DNA of 36,668 bases, taken from the NCBI GenBank assembly GCA_947455515.1, contig CANGOF010000014.1, positions 1-36,668 on the forward strand, written 5' to 3'. The notes beneath the pieces are model-generated. The model was not told the DNA's origin and searched no databases. It saw only the letters and a list, made by a program, of their open reading frames with translations. This DNA is from Flavobacteriia bacterium (lineage in GTDB: Bacteria > Bacteroidota > Bacteroidia > Flavobacteriales_D > Crocinitomicaceae). The number at the start of each line of letters is the position of its first letter. The stretch's first letter is position 1. This document shows positions 27,870 through 36,668 of the stretch, piece by piece. The translations under genes and the position numbers were made by a program.

Positions 27870-30749
27870 ATGCAATTTAAAAATTTCCCCATCCGTAAAA
27901 AAGTAAGCGTTGTAGTTTTACTTTTAGTAGTGTTTAATCTTTTATTAGATGCCGTTATTCTGTATAGTAACTTTGCGAATAAAGATGCAGATTTACTAAA
28001 CACAGCTGGTAGAAATCGTTTCCTTTCCCAACGACTTACAGCCTTAGGAAATGCTTCATGTAGTAGGGATAAAACCATTGCAGCAAACGCAAAAAAGGAA
28101 TTAAACAAAACGATTATATTCTTTGAGAAGAATTTAGAGGTGCTTTTTAAAGGTGGACATCCCCCAAAAACGGATGCTTCCGTTCACATTGCTGCAGCTC
28201 CTGAGGTTGCTTTACCTGCGTTGAATGATATGAAGAATTCATTTAAAGGGACAAAAGCGTTATTAAACTCGGTAATGACACAGCCTGCAGATAGTCAAGA
28301 AGCAACAGAAGCCATCAATGAATTAAATAGGAGAGCGGTGAAAGGAAAAATGCTGAAAAAAGCACAAAACATTGTGGATGCATTTACAAAACATACAGAT
28401 AACAATAAAAGGATAGTATTAAATTATGTCTTATTTTTTACACTATTAAATTTTGGGATAATTATTCTTGTCTATTATATATTCAACAAGTTCATCTCAA
28501 AACCAATTAATGAAGTAAAAGAGGTAGCGAATGTAATTGCTGCAGGTGATTTTACCAAAACGGTAGCTATAGACTCCACAGATGATATCGGAAATGTGGC
28601 AGAATCTATCAATGTCTTAATTCACAACATGAATAGAGCGTCCGATTTTGCAGATAACATTGGACAAAATAAATTAGATGTAGCATTTGATTCATTGGGT
28701 GAAAAAGATACGTTGGGAATATCTTTATTGACCATGCGTACCAATTTAATTCAAGTTGCAGAAGACGAAAAGAAAAGAAATTGGGCAACGGAAGGTCTCG
28801 CTAAATTTGGGGATATCTTACGTAGCAATAACGATGGAATAGATGCACTTGCAAATAATATCATCGCCGGTTTAGTAAAATACTTAAATGCAAACCAAGG
28901 TGGGTTGTTTGTGGTAAACGATTCAGATAAAAATGATGAACACCTCGAATTAGTGGCTTGTTATGCGTGGAATAAAAAGAAATACCTGCATTCAAGAGTA
29001 GATAAAGGGGAGGGATTAGTTGGACAAGCGTGGCAAGAACAAGATACCTTATTCATAACAGATGTTCCTAAAGATTTTGTTCGTATAACTTCTGGTTTAG
29101 GAGATGCAAATCCAAATGCATTTTTAATTGTCCCTCTTACAGTGAACGATCAAACCTATGGGGTGGTAGAAATTGCATCGTTCAAACAATTTGAGCAATT
29201 TGAGGTTGATTTTGTACAAAAATTAGCCGAATCAATCGCTTCTACCTTATCCACTGCGAAAACAAACGAACGCACAAAAGTGTTATTGGAACAATCGCAA
29301 CAACAAACGGAAGAAATGCGTGCGCAGGAAGAAGAAATGCGTCAAAACATGGAAGAAATGCAAGCGACGCAAGAAGAGATGGAGCGCAAAGAAGGGGAGA
29401 TGACGCGTATGATGGAGCAAATGCAACAACAAGAGGAGGAGATGCGACAAAACATGGAGGAAATGGAAGCGACGCAAGAGGAGATGGAAAAACAAAATGC
29501 CATCATTGCCGAATCGAATGCAAATACAAAAGGAATTTTGGATGGAGTAAATGCCACCATGGCAACCATTGAATTCTCGCCGGATGGGTTTGTGATTACA
29601 GCAAATGATAATTTTAATGCTGCGATGAAAACTAATTTAGATGACATTAAAGGAGTGCATCATAGTGAATTTCTTCCAGTAGAAATAAAAAATTCTCCGG
29701 ATTACCAAACGTTTTGGTCAGATCTTTCAAATGGAAAAGATAAAAAAGGAATTTTTAAACGTAAAAATGCAAATGGAGAAGTAGTTTGGTTAAATGCAAT
29801 CTATAATCCAGTTAAAAATGCCAATGGGGAAATAATCAAAGTAGTGAAATTTGCTACAGATATCACGGAGCAAAAAGAATTAGAAGCACAAATGAAAGCG
29901 CAATCGGATATTATAAATAGTATCGCGATTGTTTCTAAAACGGATTTGAAAGGAAATATTACGTATGTAAACGACGAATTCTTAAAATGGTCTAAATATT
30001 CGAAAGAAGAAGTAATGGGTAAAAACCACCGTATGTTAAAATCTGGTGAGCAAGACGATCAAATTTTTGTAGACATGTGGAAAACGATTTCTTCGGGTAA
30101 AGTATTCCGTGGTGAAATTAAAAACAAAGCCAAAGATGGTTCATTCTATTGGGTAGATGCAATTGTAGCTCCAATTTTAGATGATAATGGAAAACCAGTC
30201 GAATACATCGCGCAACGTTTTGTGATTAACGAGCAAAAAGAGAAGGAAGAAAAAATGCAAATGATGATTGAGGAAACGCGTGCACAAGAAGAAGAAATTC
30301 GCCAAAACTTGGAAGAAGTACAGGCTACTTCGGAAGAAATGGAACGAGTTATTCGTGAAATGGATGCACAAAATTCGATTATCAATAGTGTTGCAATTGT
30401 ATCAAAAACAGATTTACTTGGAAACATCACCTATGTGAACGATGAATTTGTGAAATGGGCGAAATATTCAAAGGAGGAAGCAATGGGACAAAATCACCGT
30501 ATCCTTCGTCATCCAGACATGCCAGCTGCCGCTTTTGAGGATCTTTGGAAAACAATTTCTTCAGGTAAAATTTGGAGAGGTGAAGTGAAAAACTTAGCAA
30601 AAGATGGTTCTTTCTATTGGGTGGATGCAATCATCGCTCCAATTCTCGATGGTAACGGAAAGCCAAAAGAATACATCGCACAACGTTTTGTAATCAACGA
30701 CCAAAAAGAAAAAGAAGCACAATTAAACGAATTACTGAATAAAAAGTAA
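27870..30749 (+). CDS. Output-less receptor B: PilJ-like sensor, TM, HAMP, GAF, Met-rich coiled coil, three PAS
   Basis: NTAGRNRFLSQRLTALGNASCS is PilJ/type-IV-pili receptor N-terminal-like. HAMP, GAF and coiled coil nearly identical to receptor A, then three PAS separated by a second coiled coil. No catalytic output domain. Confidence 0.85.
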   Translation: MQFKNFPIRKKVSVVVLLLVVFNLLLDAVILYSNFANKDADLLNTAGRNRFLSQRLTALGNASCSRDKTIAANAKKELNKTIIFFEKNLEVLFKGGHPPKTDASVHIAAAPEVALPALNDMKNSFKGTKALLNSVMTQPADSQEATEAINELNRRAVKGKMLKKAQNIVDAFTKHTDNNKRIVLNYVLFFTLLNFGIIILVYYIFNKFISKPINEVKEVANVIAAGDFTKTVAIDSTDDIGNVAESINVLIHNMNRASDFADNIGQNKLDVAFDSLGEKDTLGISLLTMRTNLIQVAEDEKKRNWATEGLAKFGDILRSNNDGIDALANNIIAGLVKYLNANQGGLFVVNDSDKNDEHLELVACYAWNKKKYLHSRVDKGEGLVGQAWQEQDTLFITDVPKDFVRITSGLGDANPNAFLIVPLTVNDQTYGVVEIASFKQFEQFEVDFVQKLAESIASTLSTAKTNERTKVLLEQSQQQTEEMRAQEEEMRQNMEEMQATQEEMERKEGEMTRMMEQMQQQEEEMRQNMEEMEATQEEMEKQNAIIAESNANTKGILDGVNATMATIEFSPDGFVITANDNFNAAMKTNLDDIKGVHHSEFLPVEIKNSPDYQTFWSDLSNGKDKKGIFKRKNANGEVVWLNAIYNPVKNANGEIIKVVKFATDITEQKELEAQMKAQSDIINSIAIVSKTDLKGNITYVNDEFLKWSKYSKEEVMGKNHRMLKSGEQDDQIFVDMWKTISSGKVFRGEIKNKAKDGSFYWVDAIVAPILDDNGKPVEYIAQRFVINEQKEKEEKMQMMIEETRAQEEEIRQNLEEVQATSEEMERVIREMDAQNSIINSVAIVSKTDLLGNITYVNDEFVKWAKYSKEEAMGQNHRILRHPDMPAAAFEDLWKTISSGKIWRGEVKNLAKDGSFYWVDAIIAPILDGNGKPKEYIAQRFVINDQKEKEAQLNELLNKK

Positions 30750-30760
30750 TCACCCGTTAG

Positions 30761-30787
30761 AGCTGCCCAATTGGGCAGCTTTTTTTA
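30761..30787 (+). terminator. Rho-independent terminator
   Basis: AGCTGCCCAATTGGGCAGCT perfect palindrome plus T-tract. Confidence 0.9.
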
Positions 30788-31009
30788 TCCCCCTTTGCTC
30801 CGCTATACATCATTTGCCTAGCTGGAAGTGTCTTCCTTCGGTAAATAATGCCACACCCCATCATGGTCACATCTCGCTACCCGCTACATGCCCTATCACC
30901 CTCATCGTCCATCCCTCCCGACCCCAGATGCCTCCCTCATCGCTACCATGAAATAGCACACGTTCACGACTCCGTAAGATACGCACATGCACCTAAGTCA
31001 ATTAACTTA

Positions 31010-31043
31010 AAAATAATTATTATATTCGTCTAATAATTATTTT
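31010..31043. promoter_or_regulatory. Perfect 13-bp inverted repeat directly upstream of receptor C
   Basis: AAAATAATTATTA-TATTCGTC-TAATAATTATTTT, ending 8 nt before ATG 31052. Confidence 0.6.
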
Positions 31044-31051
31044 GAACTTGC

Positions 31052-33394
31052 ATGAAGATTCGCAACTATTTAACCAATTTAAAAATTTCCCAAAAGTTAG
31101 TATTGACCTCCATAGTAGTTATGTCTATACTAACGGTGGTTATAATCACCTATATTTCTATATCTTCTTTAAAAAGCACCAACGAACAATACCAAGTCCA
31201 ATCGAAAGCAAATGCTGCTTCTGTAATGGAAATGATCGACCGTAATTTCTATGAAAGATTCGGAGATGTGCAGGCATTTGCATACAATAAGTTAGCAGTA
31301 AGAACTGCTATGACAGATTCTGTTAAACAAGATGCACAAGATTTTATCAATACAATGGTTAGTTATTATGTATTGTATGATTTAATGATGATTACAGATA
31401 TAAATGGTAAAGTGGTAGCTGTAAATTCAAAAGATAAAAATGGCAACACTATTTTTTCAAAGGGAATAATAGGGCAAAACGTAACACACGAAGAATGGTT
31501 TAGCGCTTGTACTTCTGGTAATGGACCTCAAGGAGGTGCTTATTATTCGGATTTTATGATTAATAAAACGTCAGCATACATAAATAACAACAATGGGTGG
31601 GGGATGACCTTTGCCGCTCCAATTAGAGACTACAAAGGGAATATCATTGGTGTTTGGTATAACTATGCAAATTGGGGAGAAGTTACACAAGGAATACGTA
31701 ACGAGACAGAAAAAGCTTTAAGGAAAACGGTTAAAAATTCTTTTATCTTGGTTACCAATGAAAATAATCAAGTAATTGATGCGGAAGACAACAGCTTGGT
31801 AGTTTCCAACAAAATAATTGAGGAGACTAATTTTGAAAATGGATTAGAGTTTTCATATTTAGGAAGAACAATTTCCACGAATAATTATGTAATAGGGAAA
31901 GAAAAAGGCGACGGTGCATATAGTTACAGAGGTAAAAATTGGAACGCAATCACATTTATTCCTAAAGCGACATTTACTTGGACTTATTTTACGCAGCATT
32001 TAGCAATTTTGATTTTTGTAATTATATTGATATCTGTAATTATTTGTTATATTTTTTATCGTTTGGCTTCTGGAATTTCTAAAAATATCGATGCAGTAAA
32101 AGACTATATGGAGACACTTTCCAAAGGAAAATTATTGGAAGTTAGAGAAGAGAATATGGGCGAAATGACAAATACAGTGAAAAATTTAGTGGAAGGATTG
32201 AATGCAAAATCAAAATTTGCACTGGAAATTGGATCTGGAAATTTACAAGCCGATTATGAGACACTAAGTGAAGAAGACATACTTGGAAAATCCTTGTTAA
32301 ATATGCGAGATAATCTTGTGAAAGTTTCAGAAGAGGATAGTAAAAGAAATTGGATATCAGAAGGTTTAGCAAAATTTACAGTTTTTCTTCGGGATACTAC
32401 CGATGAACAACGTTTTTACGATACAATTTTATCTAATTTAATCCGATACATCCATGCAAATCAAGGGTATTTGTATGTAATCAACGAGGAAGATGAAAAT
32501 GACGATTTTTTAGAAGTAAAGTCTGTGTATGCTTATGGTAAACAACGTTACTTAGAAGAGAAAAAAAAGATAAAATGGAAACAAGGGTTGGTTGGTCAAG
32601 CTTGGTTTGATAAGGAACCTTTATTTTTTACGGAAATTCCTTCCGATTACGTGAATATTACTTCTGGTATGGGGGAAGCTACTCCAACGTGTGTTTTTAT
32701 AATTCCACTAATTATTAATGAGAAAGTATTTGGAGCCATTGAAATTGCTTCATTTGAACCGCTCTCAACAGAAAAAATTGAGTTCGTATCTAAACTTTCG
32801 GAAACTATCGCAAGTACAATTTCAACAGTGAAAGTAAACGCAAAAACAAAAATGTTGTTAAATCAGTCACAACAACAAACGGAAGAAATGCGTGCGCAAG
32901 AGGAAGAAATTCGCCAGAATTTGGAAGAAATGCAAGCTACTCAATCCGAAATGACTCGTATGCAACGCCATTTACAAGAAGAAAAAATAAAATTAGAAGA
33001 GGAATTTTTAGCACAATCGAATATCATAAATAGCGTTGCAATCGTTTCGAGAACAGATCTTCAGGGAAATATTACCTATGTGAATGATGAATTCTTAAAA
33101 TGGTCTAAATATGCTAAAGAAGAAGTAATGGGTAAAAACCACCGTATCCTTAAATCGGGTGACCAAGACGATCAAATTTTTGAGGATATGTGGCGTACAA
33201 TTTCTTCTGGTAATATTTTCCGTGGTGAAATCAAAAACAAAGCAAAAGACGGCTCTTTTTATTGGGTAGATGCAATCATCGCTCCAATTCTTGATAAACA
33301 TGGGAAGCCTAAAGAATACATTGCACAACGTTTTGTCATCAACGATAAAAAAGAAAATGAAGCAAAATTAAATGAGTTACTGAATAAAAAGTAA
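31052..33394 (+). CDS. Output-less receptor C: dCache-like sensor, HAMP, GAF, short coiled coil, PAS
   Basis: dCache-like periplasmic segment (LYDLMMITDINGKVVAVN...EEWFSACTSG...FAAPIRDYKGNIIGVWYNYANW). GAF, EEIRQNLEEMQATQSEM and PAS paralogous to A and B. No output domain. Confidence 0.85.
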   Translation: MKIRNYLTNLKISQKLVLTSIVVMSILTVVIITYISISSLKSTNEQYQVQSKANAASVMEMIDRNFYERFGDVQAFAYNKLAVRTAMTDSVKQDAQDFINTMVSYYVLYDLMMITDINGKVVAVNSKDKNGNTIFSKGIIGQNVTHEEWFSACTSGNGPQGGAYYSDFMINKTSAYINNNNGWGMTFAAPIRDYKGNIIGVWYNYANWGEVTQGIRNETEKALRKTVKNSFILVTNENNQVIDAEDNSLVVSNKIIEETNFENGLEFSYLGRTISTNNYVIGKEKGDGAYSYRGKNWNAITFIPKATFTWTYFTQHLAILIFVIILISVIICYIFYRLASGISKNIDAVKDYMETLSKGKLLEVREENMGEMTNTVKNLVEGLNAKSKFALEIGSGNLQADYETLSEEDILGKSLLNMRDNLVKVSEEDSKRNWISEGLAKFTVFLRDTTDEQRFYDTILSNLIRYIHANQGYLYVINEEDENDDFLEVKSVYAYGKQRYLEEKKKIKWKQGLVGQAWFDKEPLFFTEIPSDYVNITSGMGEATPTCVFIIPLIINEKVFGAIEIASFEPLSTEKIEFVSKLSETIASTISTVKVNAKTKMLLNQSQQQTEEMRAQEEEIRQNLEEMQATQSEMTRMQRHLQEEKIKLEEEFLAQSNIINSVAIVSRTDLQGNITYVNDEFLKWSKYAKEEVMGKNHRILKSGDQDDQIFEDMWRTISSGNIFRGEIKNKAKDGSFYWVDAIIAPILDKHGKPKEYIAQRFVINDKKENEAKLNELLNKK

Positions 33395-33405
33395 TCACCC
33401 GTTAG

Positions 33406-33431
33406 AGCTGCCCAATTGGGCAGCTTTTTTT
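33406..33431 (+). terminator. Rho-independent terminator, same sequence as 30761-30787
   Basis: GTAATCACCCGTTAGAGCTGCCCAATTGGGCAGCTTTTTTT is identical to the 3' end after receptor B. Confidence 0.9.
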
Positions 33432-33492
33432 CTACCCGCCAATCCCCACCTTTCCGCCCCCACCCTTCCTACCATCACCCTCCCCCCCCCTC

Positions 33493-33612
33493 CTGACCCC
33501 AGAGGGGTCTCACATCGCTCGCGACCCCAAAGGGGTCGATTAATTTATTTTTTTATAATTTAGTAACTTAAAATTTATCCCACTTCTCGTCTCCAGCGGA
33601 GTCAAACATCGC
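33493..33612. repeat. REP-like elements
   Basis: TGACCCCAGAGGGGTCTCACATCGCT, CGACCCCAAAGGGGTCG and CGTCTCCAGCGGAGTCAAACATCGCT. Confidence 0.78.
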
Positions 33613-33615
33613 TTT

Positions 33616-35607
33616 ATGCTTACAGCCAGACAAACATTACTACATTATTTGTCCTTAATTGGAATTCTGATTTCACTACTTCAAGTATTTGTGTTTTATT
33701 TTTTGACAAATATTATTTGGATTAGTGCGGCTTGTGTACTTTTTACTTTCTTATTTATTATCGTAAGTATTTTAAATGCTGGTCGTTATCATGATTTAGC
33801 AAAAGTCTTGTTTTTTACACTTACCACTTCATCCCTAATCGTTTGGGCATTGTTTTTACCACATAGAGTAGAGGTTTCAATCTATTTTATTCCCTTAACT
33901 TTAATGTTAATAAGGTTATACGACATTACTAAAATGACCTTAGGATTAAGATTTTCACTTTTAATTTGTATTGTTGGCTTATTTGTTAATTTTCAATTTG
34001 AAAGTGCTTTTTACAAAAATGTCAATTTGCATATTAATTTCTTATTAATCAACCATATTACATTAGTCCTTAGTTTTATTATTGTGTTAGGTATTACTAT
34101 GTCAATTATTAAAGAAACTAAAAAGGAAGATGAAGCTTTGTTTGAAACCAAAGAAAAATTAATGGCGATCTATGATAATCTAACCAATCCAATGATTTTT
34201 ATTAATCGAAATTTTGAAGTGCATTGGTTTAATAAAAATGCGGAAGTTGAATTCAAACAATTTTTTAATCTTGATATCAAAAAAGGGAAGAAAATAGAGG
34301 CTTTATTTTCAGAGGAATACGTTCCCAAATACAAACAAAGTTACGATTTAGCAGTAAGGGGTAAAATAGTTAAAAATGAACACGTATATGTACAAAATAA
34401 CTTGTCTAAAATGTATTACGAATATGAATACATACCAGTGTTTGATAAGTTTAATGAAGTAATTGGTGTGGTATTACAGATGATGAATACAACGAAGAGA
34501 AGTACCATTGAAAATGAATTAACCCAACAAAAAATGATGTTGGAAGAGGTATATAATCAATCCCCAGATGCATTGTTTTTAGTAAGTCTAAAAACCGAAA
34601 AAATTATATATTACAATAATACAGCGAAAGAATTATTTGCTTTAGATGACGATTCAAGTTTTATCTCTTACAAGCAATTATTCAAAGTCGAGGATAAAAA
34701 TAACTTTTGGAAAAAGATAGATACGCAATTAATCAAGCAAGATTCTGTTGTTTTTGAAGAAACGAACAAAAGGGAAAATAACGAACTGTTCATAGGTGAA
34801 ACACGTATTAAGAAGTTTGAAATTAATGGTATAGTTCATTTATTAGTTCGAATTTCTGACATAACAGATAAAGTAGCGCAACGAGAATTGAAATTTTCAA
34901 TACTGGAGATGGAACGTCAGAATGCCGAAAATTTACTGCGTCAAAAAAATCTGGGAATGATGATTCAAGGTCAGGAAGAAGAAAGACAACGAATTTCTAA
35001 AGATTTACACGATGGTATTGGACAAATGTTAACTGCCATTCGCTTAGAAATTTCTGCAATTGAAAGTGTGGAATATAAAGAACTTTCAAACGAAACGAAA
35101 GTAGCGAAAGAGATGATTGATAATACTATCAAAGAAGTAAAAAGAATTTCAAACAACCTAATGCCAAGTGCAATTGTTGATCTAGGCTTGATTCCTGCAC
35201 TTAAAATGTTATTGAATTTACCTGTGAATCAAATACAAATAATTTTTGATTACGATAGTTTTGTTCAAGAAATTGGTCTGAACAAAAAACAAGAGATAAC
35301 CATCTATCGTGTGATTCAAGAAGCATTAAACAATGCATTAAAATATGCAAATGCGACGATAATTAATGTAAAAGTAAATTTTTTTGACGTGAATCACCTT
35401 AACGTACATTTTTCAGATAATGGGGTCGGGTTTGAATCTTCGAATGTGATTTTTAAAAAATCAAATGGGTTAATAAATATGAAAGAAAGAGCAACATTAA
35501 TTAATGCTACTTTTGAGGTGAAAAGTAAAAAAAATAGTGGAACTTCAATTGAAATGATATTACCTTTAAATCCAGAAACTGCAGTGGAAAGTAGGATAGT
35601 ATCTTAA
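33616..35607 (+). CDS. NarX-like sensor histidine kinase (multi-TM, PAS, HisKA_3, HATPase)
   Basis: QEEERQRISKDLHDGIGQMLTAIRLEI (HisKA_3), VIQEALNNALKYANA, FSDNGVGF, GLINMKERATLI. Confidence 0.92.
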   Translation: MLTARQTLLHYLSLIGILISLLQVFVFYFLTNIIWISAACVLFTFLFIIVSILNAGRYHDLAKVLFFTLTTSSLIVWALFLPHRVEVSIYFIPLTLMLIRLYDITKMTLGLRFSLLICIVGLFVNFQFESAFYKNVNLHINFLLINHITLVLSFIIVLGITMSIIKETKKEDEALFETKEKLMAIYDNLTNPMIFINRNFEVHWFNKNAEVEFKQFFNLDIKKGKKIEALFSEEYVPKYKQSYDLAVRGKIVKNEHVYVQNNLSKMYYEYEYIPVFDKFNEVIGVVLQMMNTTKRSTIENELTQQKMMLEEVYNQSPDALFLVSLKTEKIIYYNNTAKELFALDDDSSFISYKQLFKVEDKNNFWKKIDTQLIKQDSVVFEETNKRENNELFIGETRIKKFEINGIVHLLVRISDITDKVAQRELKFSILEMERQNAENLLRQKNLGMMIQGQEEERQRISKDLHDGIGQMLTAIRLEISAIESVEYKELSNETKVAKEMIDNTIKEVKRISNNLMPSAIVDLGLIPALKMLLNLPVNQIQIIFDYDSFVQEIGLNKKQEITIYRVIQEALNNALKYANATIINVKVNFFDVNHLNVHFSDNGVGFESSNVIFKKSNGLINMKERATLINATFEVKSKKNSGTSIEMILPLNPETAVESRIVS

Positions 35608-35747
35608 CTCTAACTATAGAGGGCTTCTAAAAATTCGATTTTTTGAGGCAAATAAGAAATTTAATCCGTTCTTTACTTTAGTGTAGGAAGAGTTAAATTT
35701 GTAGTTGAACAAAAAAATAAAGGTTTAAGCCCCGAAATTTTATACCA

Positions 35748-36398
35748 ATGAAAAATAAAATTAAAATAGTCTTAGTTGACGACCACGCCCTGGTAACAAA
35801 AGGATTTAGAACAATTTTAGCCAAACATAAAAATTTTCTAATTGTTGGTGAAGCAAATTCCAGCCCTGAAGCCTTAGAAATTATTAAAAATACAGAGCCA
35901 AATGTAGTTTTATTAGATATTAACATGCCTGGCGAAACTGGAATTGAGTGTGCTAAAAAAATTGTAAAATCTTATTCAAATTCGAAAATCATTATGCTTA
36001 CTATGCACGATGAGGAACAATATATTCTAAAAGCATTGTCGGTTGGAGCACATGGATACGTGATGAAAAACAGTGAATTGGAAGAGTTAATAGAGGCTAT
36101 ACAGACCGTACATAATGGGGGAGAATATTTCAGTAAGCTAATTAACGCAGAAACTTTAGAAACCATTAAACTTAAATTAAAAGAGAATCCGGAATGGAAT
36201 GAGTTAACCGAACTTACAAAAAGAGAAATTCAAATAATTAAAGCAATTGCAGAAGGGTGGAGCAATAAAGAGATTTCAGATCAGTTATACATCAGCGATC
36301 GCACAGTAAATACACACCGTACAAATATTATGGCAAAAATGAAGGTGAAAAATTCGGTAGAATTAGTAGTGAAAGCAATGAAAGAAAAGTGGATATAA
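35748..36398 (+). CDS. NarL/FixJ-type response regulator
   Basis: REC (VLVDDHALVTKGF, VVLLDINMPGETG) plus LuxR HTH (ELTKREIQIIKAIAEGWSNKEISDQLYISDRTVNTHRTNIMAKM). Confidence 0.95.
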   Translation: MKNKIKIVLVDDHALVTKGFRTILAKHKNFLIVGEANSSPEALEIIKNTEPNVVLLDINMPGETGIECAKKIVKSYSNSKIIMLTMHDEEQYILKALSVGAHGYVMKNSELEELIEAIQTVHNGGEYFSKLINAETLETIKLKLKENPEWNELTELTKREIQIIKAIAEGWSNKEISDQLYISDRTVNTHRTNIMAKMKVKNSVELVVKAMKEKWI

Positions 36399-36521
36399 AA
36401 CACATTGATTATCAACTTTTTTCGACAAAAAATTAGAAAATTTTAATTTTTGCGTTTAATAACCTATTTTTCATCAGTTTTTTTATACGTATTTTTACCA
36501 ATAAATATAATTGTATAAGTA

Positions 36522-36668
36522 ATGAAATTTAAATCTAAATTAGTAAGTGCAGCTTTCGTACTTGCGTCCAGTCTTGCTTTTTCTCAAGCAGATTCAACAA
36601 AAAACGAAGAAGGAAAACTGTCGATTAATGGATTCATAGATAGTTATTATTTCACCAATTTTAATAAC
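36522..36668 (+). CDS. Outer-membrane beta-barrel protein, N-terminal fragment (truncated by window)
   Basis: MKFKSKLVSAAFVLASSLAFSQADSTKNEEGKLSINGFIDSYYFTNFNN: signal peptide and first strand; open to the window end and absent from the ORF track. Confidence 0.65.
   Translation, partial: MKFKSKLVSAAFVLASSLAFSQADSTKNEEGKLSINGFIDSYYFTNFNN

Noticed and set aside
30848-31033. 61-aa ORF between receptors B and C
   Set aside because: Composed of degenerate REP-like/C-rich sequence; no RBS or family signal.

Overview
AT-rich window, Bacteroidetes-like by gene style and content, built almost entirely of signal-transduction genes. (1) A plus-strand chemotaxis operon (1-9166): cheA (truncated at the left edge), cheW, a soluble triple-PAS chemoreceptor, cheR, a histidine-kinase-like protein whose H-box His is Asn, cheD, cheB, cheY and a CheC-type phosphatase. 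(2) A minus-strand block (9277-20833): a response regulator, a hybrid kinase with a CHASE8-like sensor, a TonB-dependent receptor, a YfiR/DUF4154-like protein, a hybrid 'pseudokinase' with degenerate H, N and G2 boxes but intact REC and Hpt, and a soluble multi-PAS hybrid kinase. (3) A plus-strand block (21164-26608): outer-membrane proteins, a small PstS-like periplasmic protein, an output-less 4HB-HAMP-GAF-coiled-coil-PAS receptor and a standalone CZB (zinc-binding) protein. (4) Two further output-less receptors with the same cytosolic chassis but different sensor domains (PilJ-like, dCache-like). (5) A NarX/NarL-type kinase-regulator pair and the start of a beta-barrel protein at the right edge. 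Several palindromic intergenic repeat families are present. One, GACYCCAGMGGRGTC-N-CACATCGCT, shows stem covariation and flanks a Y1/REP-associated (RAYT-like) transposase. The strongest candidates for a new system are the three-receptor 'shared chassis' family with its CZB partner, the neighbouring pseudokinases, and the RAYT/REP composite. No searches were run; all family names come from motif recognition.
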